Part shown: positions 1-8,150 of the stretch, piece after piece
Numbering within the stretch: position 1 is the stretch's first letter
Layout: the number at the start of each line of letters is the position of its first letter
Translations under genes and position numbers: made by a program
Notes under the pieces: generated by a model
Database searches by the model: none
The model's input: only the letters and a program-made list of their open reading frames with translations
Told to the model about the DNA's origin: nothing
Source: JADKAV01 sp963818505
GTDB lineage: Bacteria > Actinomycetota > Actinomycetes > S36-B12 > UBA10799
Reading direction: 5' to 3'
NCBI GenBank assembly: GCA_963818505.1
Contig: CAWFSJ010000005.1
Span: 496,001-560,000, forward strand
DNA length: 64,000 nucleotides

Positions 1-1082
1 TATCGCACAACAACGCTGATGGCGGCCGCCAGCAGGAGAGCAACGACTGGCTCTGGCCGGATGGTGATCTGCAGCCCAATCATCCCCGCACATGCGACGG
101 CCGCGGCACCCCACATGGCCGGAGCTTCAAGATCGAGTCGGCTCAACACATGGCGTCGGAGGAACCACCACGTGCCAAGCAGGATCAGCACTGTGGGCAG
201 GCGGATAAGAAACCCTGGGGTCCCGAGTGGAGTGAGCCATAGCCGCTCGATCCAGGTCCACCAGAAACCCTGGGGCTGGGCAGCGGCATCGATCGAGTAG
301 TAGTTGGAGAAGAATCCCAGGTCCGCGTACTGCCTGACTGTCGTCAGAACCCACCCGTCGTCGAATCGCGGGGGAACGACAATCAGCGCGAAGAGCCCCA
401 CTACAGCGACGAGCGAATCGCTGGCTGACCATCGCGGCGCTCGGATCGGGTCGCGTGGACGCACCTGATTGCGATGCAGCAGGACACCCAACGCCAGGAG
501 ACTGCCCAGGCACAGGACAAGCAGAAGAAGGCGCCATCCCGAAGACGAGAAGGTCGTGGGCTGCGTGGTCATGACGGCTTCGAAGCCTGGTGCGGCATGG
601 AGGCTGGTCACAGCGAACTGTCTGTAGGGCACCGTGCCCAGCCCACTGGACAGGGGAACGAGTTGCCCCTGGGTCTCTCGCTCACCGACTGCGAGCACCG
701 CCGTGTTCTCGGCCCTTTGGTACGTCAACGAGATGCTGCACTGACCCTCAGCCGGAAGCACCTGGCCGATCTGCGTTCCCGCGTAGGCCAACCACGCCTT
801 GCCGTCCTGGCCCATCAGCGTCAGCGAGGTTCCGTCTGATCCGGTCGAGAGCAACTCCACAGGATCAGCAGACGCCGCAATTGCGCAGGGCCCGTCCGCC
901 TTCAACAACTCGGGGGACTGCGCTGACAGAACCAACGGGATCGGGCCGCCGATCTGGTCAGCAGACCAGGTGAACTCAGAACGGGTGACACTGACGGTGC
1001 CCGTCGCGTAGGCAAGACACGAGAGAACCGCGACTACTGCAAGCAACACCGGACCCAGAACGGGTGGGTTTGGCTGCCGCAT
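1..1082 (-). CDS. Arabinosyltransferase (EmbA/B/C-like), 3' end outside window
   Basis: The frame stays open to the left edge, giving 360 codons from an ATG at 1082. Residues 11-27 form the first membrane segment. Residues 30-180 are an extracytoplasmic domain smaller than in mycobacterial Emb proteins. Further membrane segments follow at about 184-202 and 223-238. Residues 241-262 carry the Emb signature: the acidic pair D241-D242 in DDGW, then a GFFSNYY stretch matching the usual GYxxNYYR. Emb proteins (GT53) transfer arabinofuranose from decaprenyl-phospho-arabinose onto cell-wall arabinan. The DD pair is catalytic in that family, so this copy keeps the active-site element. It lies 175 bp behind the tetR stop on the same strand. 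The acceptor and the rest of the protein cannot be judged. A related GT-C enzyme is less likely. Confidence 0.75.
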   Translation of the reverse strand, partial: MRQPNPPVLGPVLLAVVAVLSCLAYATGTVSVTRSEFTWSADQIGGPIPLVLSAQSPELLKADGPCAIAASADPVELLSTGSDGTSLTLMGQDGKAWLAYAGTQIGQVLPAEGQCSISLTYQRAENTAVLAVGERETQGQLVPLSSGLGTVPYRQFAVTSLHAAPGFEAVMTTQPTTFSSSGWRLLLLVLCLGSLLALGVLLHRNQVRPRDPIRAPRWSASDSLVAVVGLFALIVVPPRFDDGWVLTTVRQYADLGFFSNYYSIDAAAQPQGFWWTWIERLWLTPLGTPGFLIRLPTVLILLGTWWFLRRHVLSRLDLEAPAMWGAAAVACAGMIGLQITIRPEPVVALLLAAAISVVVR

Positions 1083-1257
1083 ACCTAGCCTTCCGCTCGG
1101 CGTTCGACGCAAGCATATGGGGGCAGAGGTGCTCAGACCGCTGAATGTGACTCGCCCTACCCATGTCAGCGGCTTGCCGACTAGGTGACGACACTCCTAC
1201 GAGCGGGCGTAAGCGACCAACGGTCTGGGAAATCTCCTGAGCAGCGCCCACCTCGCC

Positions 1258-1845
1258 TCACCCCCCTGCCACCGCCTCCATCCCCACCAACAAGGCATCC
1301 AGCATCGCCTGGAACGCCTCACCCGGGTCCTCGGCGAAACCGATCCCGAGCAGTTCCAGACTCACCGCACCGTGCAGCGCCGACCAGATCTGCTGGGCGA
1401 CCTCACTGTCCGAACCAACCCCGAGCGGGCGCAGGGACCGCGCCGCCGCCACGTTGCCCACCAACTGCTCGAACGAGGCGAAGGCCTCCAGCATCCCTTG
1501 TTCGCCGGGCTCCACCTCGTGCATCCGCTCGAACATCAGCCGGTAGTGCTCAGGGTGGGCGATCGCGAACTCCCGGTAGTTGACACAGCCGGCCCGCAGC
1601 CGCGCCACAGCGTCCGGCCCGTTGGCCGAGGCGACCATTGCTTGCAACTGCTGGAAGCCGCGGATGAACAGCGCCTCCAACAGCCCCTGCTTGCCATCGA
1701 AGCGGTTGTAGACGCCCATCGGCGCGACCCCCGCGGACGTGGCCACCTTCCGCACTGTGATGGCGTCCGGTCCCTCGTCGCTGAGGATCTGCTCGGCAGC
1801 GCGCAGCAGACCCTCTTCCACATCCCGGCTTGGCGTTCTTCCCAT
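1258..1845 (-). CDS. TetR-family repressor of the adjacent MFS pump
   Basis: This 195-residue protein has a TetR N-terminal helix-turn-helix at about 15-60, including the motif TVRKVATSAGVAPMGVYNRF. The C-terminal ligand domain resembles the TetR_C_33/WHG type. A much longer open frame extends upstream, but the ATG at 1845 is the sensible start because it begins directly at the DNA-binding domain and leaves the palindromic operator outside the gene. The gene is divergent from the MFS exporter at 1903, with a 57-bp gap occupied by that palindrome. By family precedent it should repress both itself and the pump until a toxic ligand binds. The ligand is unknown. Confidence 0.9.
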   Translation of the reverse strand: MGRTPSRDVEEGLLRAAEQILSDEGPDAITVRKVATSAGVAPMGVYNRFDGKQGLLEALFIRGFQQLQAMVASANGPDAVARLRAGCVNYREFAIAHPEHYRLMFERMHEVEPGEQGMLEAFASFEQLVGNVAAARSLRPLGVGSDSEVAQQIWSALHGAVSLELLGIGFAEDPGEAFQAMLDALLVGMEAVAGG

Positions 1846-1848
1846 ATC

Positions 1849-1888
1849 TGTAGTATAACGTTCTACATATCTAGAACGTTGTTCTACA
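1849..1888. promoter_or_regulatory. 40-bp palindromic operator between tetR and MFS gene
   Basis: Perfect 9-bp arms AACGTTCTA (1857-1865) and TAGAACGTT (1872-1880) flank a 6-bp centre. Outer arms TGTAG (1849-1853) and CTACA (1884-1888) share the same axis at 1868.5. Each half can also be read as a smaller palindrome, so two TetR dimers may bind side by side. It fills the space between the divergent starts. Confidence 0.85.
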
Positions 1889-1902
1889 GAAGGGAAACGA
1901 AC

Positions 1903-3438
1903 ATGTCGGTCTTGACGCAGGTGCCAACAGGGGAACGCACGAAGGGTCGGTGGTGGATCCTCGCGGTGCTGTGCCTGAGCCTGTTCATGGTGGTTGTCGA
2001 CAACACGATCGTGAACGTGGCGCTGCCCACCCTGAGCGAGGAACTGTCCGCGACCACTGCCAATCTGCAGTGGATCGTCGACGCCTACACGTTGGTGTTC
2101 TCGGCGCTGCTGCTGGCGTTCGGCTACTTCGGGGACCGCACCGGACGCCGACGCGCGCTGCAACTCGGCCTGGTCATCTTCGCGCTCACCTCCGGGCTGG
2201 CCGCGCTGTCACAGACCACCGAGCAACTCATCGGCGCCCGGGCGCTGATGGGGGTGGGCGCCGCGCTGATCTTCCCAGCCACCCTGGCGATCATCATCAA
2301 CGTCTTCACGGACACCCGGGAACGCGCAATGGCGATCGGCATCTGGTCCGGGGTGACCGGGCTGGCCGTCGCAGCCGGACCGGTCAGCGGCGGACTGCTG
2401 CTGGAGAACTACTGGTGGGGCTCGATCTTCCTGGTCAACATCCCGATCGCGGCGATCGCGTTGCTAGCAGGTCGGGTTCTCATCCCGGATTCGCGCGACC
2501 CGCGGCCCGGCCAGCTCGACCGGCTCGGGCTGGTGCTGTCCGTCACCGCCATCGCAGCGATCGTCTGGGCGGTCATCGAAGCGCCGCACCGCGGCTGGAC
2601 TTCGGCCGAGGTCGTGGTCATCGGTACCGCGGGACTGCTGCTGCTCGCTGCGTTCGTGTGGCAGGAACTGCGGATCCGCTACCCGCTGCTGGACGTGTCG
2701 CTGTTCGGCAACCCGCGCTTCTCGGCGGCCAGTGTCGCCATCGCGTCGGCCTTCTTCGGGTTGTTCGGCTTCATCTTCCTGATCACCCAATACATGCAAC
2801 TGGTCCAGGGATACAGCCCGCTGGAGGCAGGCCTGCGGACCGTGCCCTTCGCCGTGGTCACCGGAGTCTTCTCGCCCCTGTCGATCGCCATCATGCACAG
2901 GATCGGCAGCAAGGCCGTCGTGACAATTGGTCTGACACTCATGAGCCTCGGTTTCGTGATGGCCTCGACTCTGAGCGCCGACAGCGCGTACTTCGGGCCG
3001 GTGCTGGCAAGCATGGTCACAATCGCAGCCGGCCTGGGACTGACCACCAGCCCGGCCACAGAGGCGATCATGGGCGCGCTGCCTTCAGACAAGGCTGGGG
3101 TGGGCTCAGCGGTCAACGACACCACCCGCGAGTTGGGCGGAACGCTCGGGGTCGCCATCGTGGGGTCGGTCTTCGCCAGCCTCTACGCGCCCCAGATCGT
3201 GGATGGGCTCAAGGGCTTCCCCGAGCAGGTCGTGGCGCTTGTGGAGGAGTCGATGGGCGCGGCGGTCGTGCTGTCCGAGCAGATCCCGCAGGGTGCGGTC
3301 CTGCTCGAAGCGGCGCAGACGGCGTTCATGTCCGGCTTCCAGGCGGGGTCGCTGGTCGCTGCTGGCGCCACCGCGATCGGCGCGTTGCTGGCTCTGCTCT
3401 GGCTCCCGGCCCGACACCGCGTCACACCAACGACGTGA
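1903..3438 (+). CDS. MFS drug exporter, DHA2 (EmrB/QacA) family
   Basis: This 511-residue integral membrane protein has about 14 hydrophobic helices, the number typical of the DHA2 subfamily. Family motifs are visible: VVDNTIVNVALPTL in helix 1 (motif D1) and the helix 2-3 loop GYFGDRTGRRRAL (motif A). Motif C appears as the GVTGLAVAAGPVSGG stretch in helix 5. It should export lipophilic drugs or cations using the proton gradient. The ATG at 1903 follows a good ribosome-binding site (AGAAGGGA, 1888-1895). Its divergent TetR partner and the operator at 1849-1888 indicate substrate-inducible expression. Its 3' end overlaps the convergent flavoprotein gene by 17 bp. The substrate is not predictable. 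Confidence 0.92.
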   Translation: MSVLTQVPTGERTKGRWWILAVLCLSLFMVVVDNTIVNVALPTLSEELSATTANLQWIVDAYTLVFSALLLAFGYFGDRTGRRRALQLGLVIFALTSGLAALSQTTEQLIGARALMGVGAALIFPATLAIIINVFTDTRERAMAIGIWSGVTGLAVAAGPVSGGLLLENYWWGSIFLVNIPIAAIALLAGRVLIPDSRDPRPGQLDRLGLVLSVTAIAAIVWAVIEAPHRGWTSAEVVVIGTAGLLLLAAFVWQELRIRYPLLDVSLFGNPRFSAASVAIASAFFGLFGFIFLITQYMQLVQGYSPLEAGLRTVPFAVVTGVFSPLSIAIMHRIGSKAVVTIGLTLMSLGFVMASTLSADSAYFGPVLASMVTIAAGLGLTTSPATEAIMGALPSDKAGVGSAVNDTTRELGGTLGVAIVGSVFASLYAPQIVDGLKGFPEQVVALVEESMGAAVVLSEQIPQGAVLLEAAQTAFMSGFQAGSLVAAGATAIGALLALLWLPARHRVTPTT

Positions 3439-4777
3439 GCCGGCGCGCCGCGATCTGGATCGGGTCCCACACCGGCGAGAACGGCGGTGCGTAGGCCAGG
3501 TCCAGGCTGGTGACCTGCTCTGCGGTCATCTGGTTCCAGATCGCGACCGCCGCCGCGTCGATGCGTTTGCCGGAGCCCGCTTGTCCGACGATCTGGCAAC
3601 CGAGCATGCGGCCACTACCGCGCTCGGCGATGGCCTTGACGTGGATGGGCCCGGATCCGGGCATGTAGTGGGCCTTGGTGCTGGCCTGGATCCGGGCCGA
3701 CACGGTGTCGAACCCATGCTCGGCGGCCTCGGCCTGCGTCAGGCCGACGCGGGAGATCTCGAGGTCGCACACCTTGGACACCGCCGTGCCCACCACCCCT
3801 GGGAAGGTCAGGTCGCCGCCGCCGATGTTGGTCCCGATCACCCGGCCGTGCTTGTTCGCATGAGTTCCCAGAGGCACGTGCAGGTACCGGCCGGTGATCC
3901 GGTCGAGCACCTCGACGCAATCCCCGCCGGCCCACACGTTGGACTGGCCGACCACCCGCATGTGTTCATCCGTGGCGATCCCGCCGTGGTCGCGCAACGG
4001 CAGACCCGCTCGGTGCGCGAGCCCGGAGTTGGGCTGCACACCCATGCCGAGGATCACGATGTCCGCTGGGTACTCACCACTGGAAGTCACGACACCCGAG
4101 ACGTAACCGTCTTGGCCCGCGACGAACCTGCTCACAGGTTCCCCACCCCGGTAGGCGATCCCCATCCCGGCCATCGCAGTGGCGATGAGTTCGCCCATGT
4201 CCGGGTCCAGTGTCGTCATCGGTTGCCCGGCGAGGTCAACCACCGTGACGTTGAATCCCCTGCGGCACATAGCCTCGGCCATCTCGATGCCGATGTAGCC
4301 GGCGCCGACCACGACAGCGTTGCGCACCGGGCGCCCAAGGGAGTCCACGACCGCCAGCCCGTCGTCGATGGTCTGCACACCGTGAACCCCGGGCAGGTCG
4401 ATCCCGGGGATCGCGGGGCGGCGCGGTACAGACCCGGTGCCGATCACCAGATGGTCGTACACGAAGGTCTCAGCCGTGCCCACCGCGAGTTGCTTGGCGG
4501 TGACCCGTTGCGCGCCGACGTCGATGGCCGTCGCCTCCCACCCTGTTCGCAGGTCCAAGCCGTTGGCCCGGTGCTGTTCGGGGGTGCGGGCGATGAGCGG
4601 TTCGGGGCCTTCGGTCTCGCCTGCCAGCCAGTACGGGATACCGCAGGCCGAATACGAGGTCCAGGCTTGCCGCTCCAGCACCAACACCTCGTAGTCAGGC
4701 TTCATCCGCTTGATCGTTGAGGCGGCCGACGCACCACAGGCATCGGCCCCAATCACCAGAACTCGCATGCCTGCCAT
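3422..4777 (-). CDS. FAD/NAD(P)-dependent oxidoreductase, CoA-disulfide reductase-like
   Basis: This protein of about 451 residues starts with an FAD-binding Rossmann motif (VLVIGADACGASAA) and has a second nucleotide-binding motif VVVGAGYIGIEMAEA near residue 165. The single cysteine in YSACGIPYW, near residue 45, matches the redox-active Cys of the CoA-disulfide reductase / NADH oxidase / NADH peroxidase family. The VWAGGDC motif and a C-terminal dimerisation domain follow. Such enzymes reduce CoA disulfide or polysulfide, or reduce oxygen, with NAD(P)H. The sequence alone does not separate these. ATG 4777 and ATG 4768 are both possible starts. Neither has a strong ribosome-binding site. 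Confidence 0.85.
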   Translation of the reverse strand: MAGMRVLVIGADACGASAASTIKRMKPDYEVLVLERQAWTSYSACGIPYWLAGETEGPEPLIARTPEQHRANGLDLRTGWEATAIDVGAQRVTAKQLAVGTAETFVYDHLVIGTGSVPRRPAIPGIDLPGVHGVQTIDDGLAVVDSLGRPVRNAVVVGAGYIGIEMAEAMCRRGFNVTVVDLAGQPMTTLDPDMGELIATAMAGMGIAYRGGEPVSRFVAGQDGYVSGVVTSSGEYPADIVILGMGVQPNSGLAHRAGLPLRDHGGIATDEHMRVVGQSNVWAGGDCVEVLDRITGRYLHVPLGTHANKHGRVIGTNIGGGDLTFPGVVGTAVSKVCDLEISRVGLTQAEAAEHGFDTVSARIQASTKAHYMPGSGPIHVKAIAERGSGRMLGCQIVGQAGSGKRIDAAAVAIWNQMTAEQVTSLDLAYAPPFSPVWDPIQIAARRLTSLV

Positions 4778-4816
4778 CTTGGTGCGGCTGCGAGGGTCGG
4801 CGCCACGCGGGCGATT

Positions 4817-4910
4817 GGGCGGGCAGCGGCGGGGGCGGCGGCAGCGGCGGCGGCGGCGGCGCGGCGGCGGGCGGCCGCGGCGGCGCGACGGCACGCCGCG
4901 CGGCGGCGGC
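4817..4910. repeat. GC-only triplet-rich low-complexity tract
   Basis: About 95 bases consist almost entirely of GGC, GCG and CGG triplets with occasional A or T, directly abutting the first family-B repeat. It lies between the flavoprotein start and the response-regulator gene. No frame gives a credible protein. Confidence 0.8.
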
Positions 4911-4968
4911 AAATGTGGAAATCAGGCAACCAGGTGGCCCGGAAACCACAAAGCCCCACGGCGCCGGG
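4907..4968 (+). repeat. Family-B intergenic repeat, cluster 1 copy 1
   Basis: This 62-bp unit is identical to the copy at 5022-5083. Its core runs from TGTGGAAATCAGGCAACC to GGCCCGGAAACCACA, so TGTGG and CCACA form inverted ends. Related units occur at 21785-22010, 46187-46446 and 56160-56432. Confidence 0.85.
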
Positions 4969-5021
4969 CAGAACCGGGACCCCTGGCGCTGACTCGCACG
5001 CCGTCGCGGGCAGGCCCCACG

Positions 5022-5083
5022 CGGCAAATGTGGAAATCAGGCAACCAGGTGGCCCGGAAACCACAAAGCCCCACGGCGCCGGG
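5022..5083 (+). repeat. Family-B intergenic repeat, cluster 1 copy 2
   Basis: This is an exact second copy of the 62-bp unit, 115 bp downstream of the first. The sequence between the two copies is not itself repeated. It ends 56 bp before the response-regulator start. Confidence 0.85.
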
Positions 5084-5139
5084 GGCCACACGAGCCCGCG
5101 CCGCGCCACCGACCCGCAACCCCTGCCACAATCGAGCCC

Positions 5140-5826
5140 GTGGCCCGTCCCATCGCTCTGCTCGTGGAAGACAACCGGGAATACGCCCTGATCGGCACCC
5201 GACTGCTGGAGAACGAAGGTTTCGAAGTGGTGGCCGCTCAGGATGGCGAGACCGGGATCGGGCTTGCCAGGGTCCGGCGGCCCGAGGTGGTTCTGCTGGA
5301 CGTCAGTCTGCCGGGCATCGACGGTTTCGAGGTGTGTCGCAGGATCCGTGAGTTCAGCGACTCCTACGTGATCATGGTGACCGGCCGCACCGACGAGGTG
5401 GACCGCGTCGTGGGTTTGACGGTCGGGGCCGACGACTACGTGACCAAACCCTTCTCAGCGCGCGAACTGGCCGCCCGCATCGGGGCCATGCGAAGACGGC
5501 CACGGGCCGCGGCCCCCACGGACACGATGGAATTCGCAGGCCTGTCCATCGACCCGAACGCGCGTGAGGTCCGGCTGGACGGTCAACTCATGGACCTGAC
5601 CAAGATCGAGTTCGACCTGCTGACGAAGCTGGCCTCGGAGCCACGCAGGGTGTTCGCACGACAGCAACTGCTGGATTCGGTGTGGGGAACTGACTGGTAC
5701 GGAGACGACCACGTTGTGGATGTGCATATGGGCAACCTGCGCAAGAAGCTTGGCGAGTCGGGCAGTAACCCGCGTTTCATCCATACGGTCCGGGGCGTGG
5801 GCTTCCGCTTCGAAGCGAAGTCTTGA
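5140..5826 (+). CDS. OmpR/PhoB-type response regulator
   Basis: This 228-residue protein has a receiver domain (about 1-118) with the acidic pocket near E10-D11, phosphoacceptor D54 in VLLDVSLPGIDGF, and K103 in VTKPFS. A PhoB-type winged-helix DNA-binding domain follows (about 130-225, ending HTVRGVGFRFEAK). The GTG start at 5140 begins directly on the first beta-strand of the receiver. It is the first gene of a same-strand run: the H-NOX gene starts 75 bp downstream and the hybrid kinase overlaps that. No classical membrane kinase accompanies it, so its phosphodonor is probably one of the two hybrid kinases here. That pairing is inferred from position only. Confidence 0.93.
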   Translation: MARPIALLVEDNREYALIGTRLLENEGFEVVAAQDGETGIGLARVRRPEVVLLDVSLPGIDGFEVCRRIREFSDSYVIMVTGRTDEVDRVVGLTVGADDYVTKPFSARELAARIGAMRRRPRAAAPTDTMEFAGLSIDPNAREVRLDGQLMDLTKIEFDLLTKLASEPRRVFARQQLLDSVWGTDWYGDDHVVDVHMGNLRKKLGESGSNPRFIHTVRGVGFRFEAKS

Positions 5827-5901
5827 TCAGGCTTTGACCCGGCGGAGGGTGGTTATGAAACGCCTGGCACCCACAATGGGACGCCTCGGAACGGAGGCGG
5901 T

Positions 5902-6438
5902 ATGAAAGGCATCATCTTCAATCTGGTCGAGGATGTGGTCACTGAGGACAGTGGTCACGACGCCTGGGACGACCTGCTGGAACAAGCCGACGTTCACGGT
6001 GCGTACACGGCGGTCGGCTCCTACTCGGACTCCGACCTCGACGCGATCGTGGCCGCGGCCTCACAGGCGGGCGGGCAGCAGCCCGACGACGTGGTGCGCC
6101 ATATCGGCCGGCGCTCGCTTCCCATGCTGGCCGCTCGCTTCCCCGAGTTCTTCGAACTGCACCGCAGCGTGCGGACGCTGCTGCCAACGCTCAACAGCGT
6201 CATCCACCCCGAGGTCCGCAAGCTGTACCCCGGCGCTGAACCACCCCGCTTCGAGTTCGCCGCGGACGACAGCGGCGCGATCCTGATGGACTACCACTCG
6301 GCACGTGCGATGTGCAGCCTGGCTGAGGGCCTGACCCTGGGCGCGGGGGACTACTTCGGTGAGAACCTGACCATCACCCAGACGCAATGCAAGAACCTCG
6401 GAGCCCCCTACTGCACTCTGCGGATCGTCGTGGAATGA
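5902..6438 (+). CDS. H-NOX (haem nitric oxide/oxygen binding) sensor protein
   Basis: This stand-alone H-NOX domain of 178 residues begins with the family start MKGIIFNLVEDVV. The haem-ligand residues fall at exactly the canonical positions: proximal H102 (NSVIHPEVRKLYP), P115, and the YxSxR propionate-binding motif as Y131, S133, R135. Residue 140 is Leu, not the distal Tyr that stabilises bound oxygen in the Thermoanaerobacter (Tt) protein, so selective NO binding is predicted. Facultative H-NOX proteins of this size act through a separate kinase or cyclase. The next gene, a hybrid kinase, starts inside the stop codon (ATGA overlap), which strongly suggests a functional pair. The ATG start follows a plausible GGAGG site. 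Confidence 0.93.
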   Translation: MKGIIFNLVEDVVTEDSGHDAWDDLLEQADVHGAYTAVGSYSDSDLDAIVAAASQAGGQQPDDVVRHIGRRSLPMLAARFPEFFELHRSVRTLLPTLNSVIHPEVRKLYPGAEPPRFEFAADDSGAILMDYHSARAMCSLAEGLTLGAGDYFGENLTITQTQCKNLGAPYCTLRIVVE

Positions 6439-8150
6439 CCGACCACGAACTGCTGGAGGCGCGTGCACAGATCGCACGTCTGCAGCGGCGCGTGGAGCGT
6501 GAGCGCACCGCCCGGCGCGAATCCGAGGAGATCGCCGAGCGATCGCTGCGCCGCCTCTACGCCCGCCAGCGAGCCCTGGACCTGCTGACCCGTTCGGCAG
6601 CCGCGTCCAACGCGGCCACACTGGAACGCGACGCCTTCCGCGAAGTCATGACGATGATCGCGCAGGAGTACGAGTGGAGTGTCGGGCACTTGCTCATCCC
6701 CGCTCGTGACGACGCCTCTGCCCTGGTGTCCAGCGGCATCTGGGTGGGCCAGCCGGGCGACACCTTCTACGAGTCGATCCGCACCGCGACTGTAGGGGCC
6801 CGCTTCGAACCCGGGGTCGGCATCCCGGGCCGGGTCACCTCACACGGCCCCCGTTGGGAGGTGCAGCCCACCGACCTGGTGCCCGCCCGCCGGGACCTGC
6901 TCACAACCGGCTCCGCATTCGCATTCGGCGTGATGGTCCGTGACGTCCTGGTAGGCGTCGTCGAGTTCCTCAGTCCGGTACCGAAGGCCAAGGACCCGGA
7001 CCTGCTGGAGGTCGCGGTCCCGATCGGCGAGCAGTTGGGCAGGGTCATCGAGCGGGCCAAAGCACGGGAGTCGGAGCAACTTCACCGCGACGAACTCGAG
7101 CGCACCGTCAAGGAACGTACCGACGATCTGATCCGAGCCCGCGACCGGGCTGAGGCGCTGTCCAGAGCCCGCAGTGCGCTGTTCAACGCCGTCACCCACG
7201 AACTGTCGACCCCGATCCATGCGGCACAGGCCGCGCTGTCTGCCACCCAGCCCGATCTGGGCACCGCCCGGTCGCAACTCGAGGTCATGAATCAACGGAT
7301 CGAAGCGCTGGTCGCTCTCGCTTCGGACAGCACCGGCGCCGACATCGCCAAGCCGACGATCTGCTCGCTGCCCGATCTGCTCAACGAGGTGTGCCAGACA
7401 CAGCAGTCACTTGTGTCCGAGCACGGTGGACTCATTGCACTCAGCGTCGACCCATCAGCGGCCGAGGAGGTACTGGTCGACTCGGACCGGCTGCGCAGCG
7501 CACTGCACACCCTGCTGGCCGGGTACCGACTGACCCGTCCCAGCGCTCAAGTGACAGTCCGTCTGAGCCTCAGCGGGCACCGGGTCCAAGTGGAGACCCG
7601 AAGCCCGGGAACCGATCCGGATCCGGGCTCGATCAGTGTGGCACGACGAACCTGCCAAGAAGCCGATGGTGAGTTGACCCACGACGGTGTCAGGTTCGAG
7701 TTGGTTCTGCCCGTGGCCCGCCCGCGATTGCGCCGCACAGGGACCAACCGTCGTGTCCTGCTCGTCGACGACACCAAAGTCACCCAGCAACTGGCGTCGA
7801 TGATGCTGGCGGAGTCCGGGTTGGAGGTGGACATGGCCGACGACGGTCTCGCGGCCATCCAACAACTGTCGGAGCGGGACTACGGGGTGGTGCTCATGGA
7901 CATCCGCATGCCTCGCCTGGACGGACTGTCCGCGACCCGACGCATCCGCGCGGGGGTGGCAGGAGCCGACCGATGCGAGGTGCCGATTGTGGCCATGACC
8001 GCCGATACCGCCCCGGGAGCCGCGGAAGCCGGGATGCTGGCCGGCGTGGACGCATACCTGTCCAAACCCTTCACCCGCCAGCAGTTGCTCGCGATCATCC
8101 ACCGCTACTTGCCACAGGATCAACCGGTGACCGATTCCTCCGCCAAGTAG
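6435..8150 (+). CDS. Soluble hybrid histidine kinase (GAF-DHp-degenerate CA-REC), H-NOX partner
   Basis: The ATG overlaps the H-NOX stop, giving 571 residues with no membrane segment. In order there are an N-terminal coiled coil (about 1-50), a GAF-like domain (60-205), a second coiled coil (205-245) and a DHp helix with phosphoacceptor H255 in THELSTPI. A region where the ATP-binding domain should be follows (310-427), then a receiver with D489 (VVLMDIRMPRLDG) and K544 (YLSKPF). The CA region lacks a recognisable N box (the expected place reads SALHTLLAGYRLT) and has no DxGxG or GxGxG glycine loops. ATP-dependent autophosphorylation therefore looks doubtful. It may be a phosphatase, a phosphotransfer scaffold, or depend on another kinase for phosphate. 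The 3' end overlaps the convergent kinase gene by 31 bp. Confidence 0.88.
   Translation: MTDHELLEARAQIARLQRRVERERTARRESEEIAERSLRRLYARQRALDLLTRSAAASNAATLERDAFREVMTMIAQEYEWSVGHLLIPARDDASALVSSGIWVGQPGDTFYESIRTATVGARFEPGVGIPGRVTSHGPRWEVQPTDLVPARRDLLTTGSAFAFGVMVRDVLVGVVEFLSPVPKAKDPDLLEVAVPIGEQLGRVIERAKARESEQLHRDELERTVKERTDDLIRARDRAEALSRARSALFNAVTHELSTPIHAAQAALSATQPDLGTARSQLEVMNQRIEALVALASDSTGADIAKPTICSLPDLLNEVCQTQQSLVSEHGGLIALSVDPSAAEEVLVDSDRLRSALHTLLAGYRLTRPSAQVTVRLSLSGHRVQVETRSPGTDPDPGSISVARRTCQEADGELTHDGVRFELVLPVARPRLRRTGTNRRVLLVDDTKVTQQLASMMLAESGLEVDMADDGLAAIQQLSERDYGVVLMDIRMPRLDGLSATRRIRAGVAGADRCEVPIVAMTADTAPGAAEAGMLAGVDAYLSKPFTRQQLLAIIHRYLPQDQPVTDSSAK

Noticed and set aside
1372..1902. An in-frame extension upstream of the MFS start
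   Set aside because: It would cross the tetR coding region and the palindromic operator, and the ATG at 1903 has its own ribosome-binding site and gives the normal first helix.
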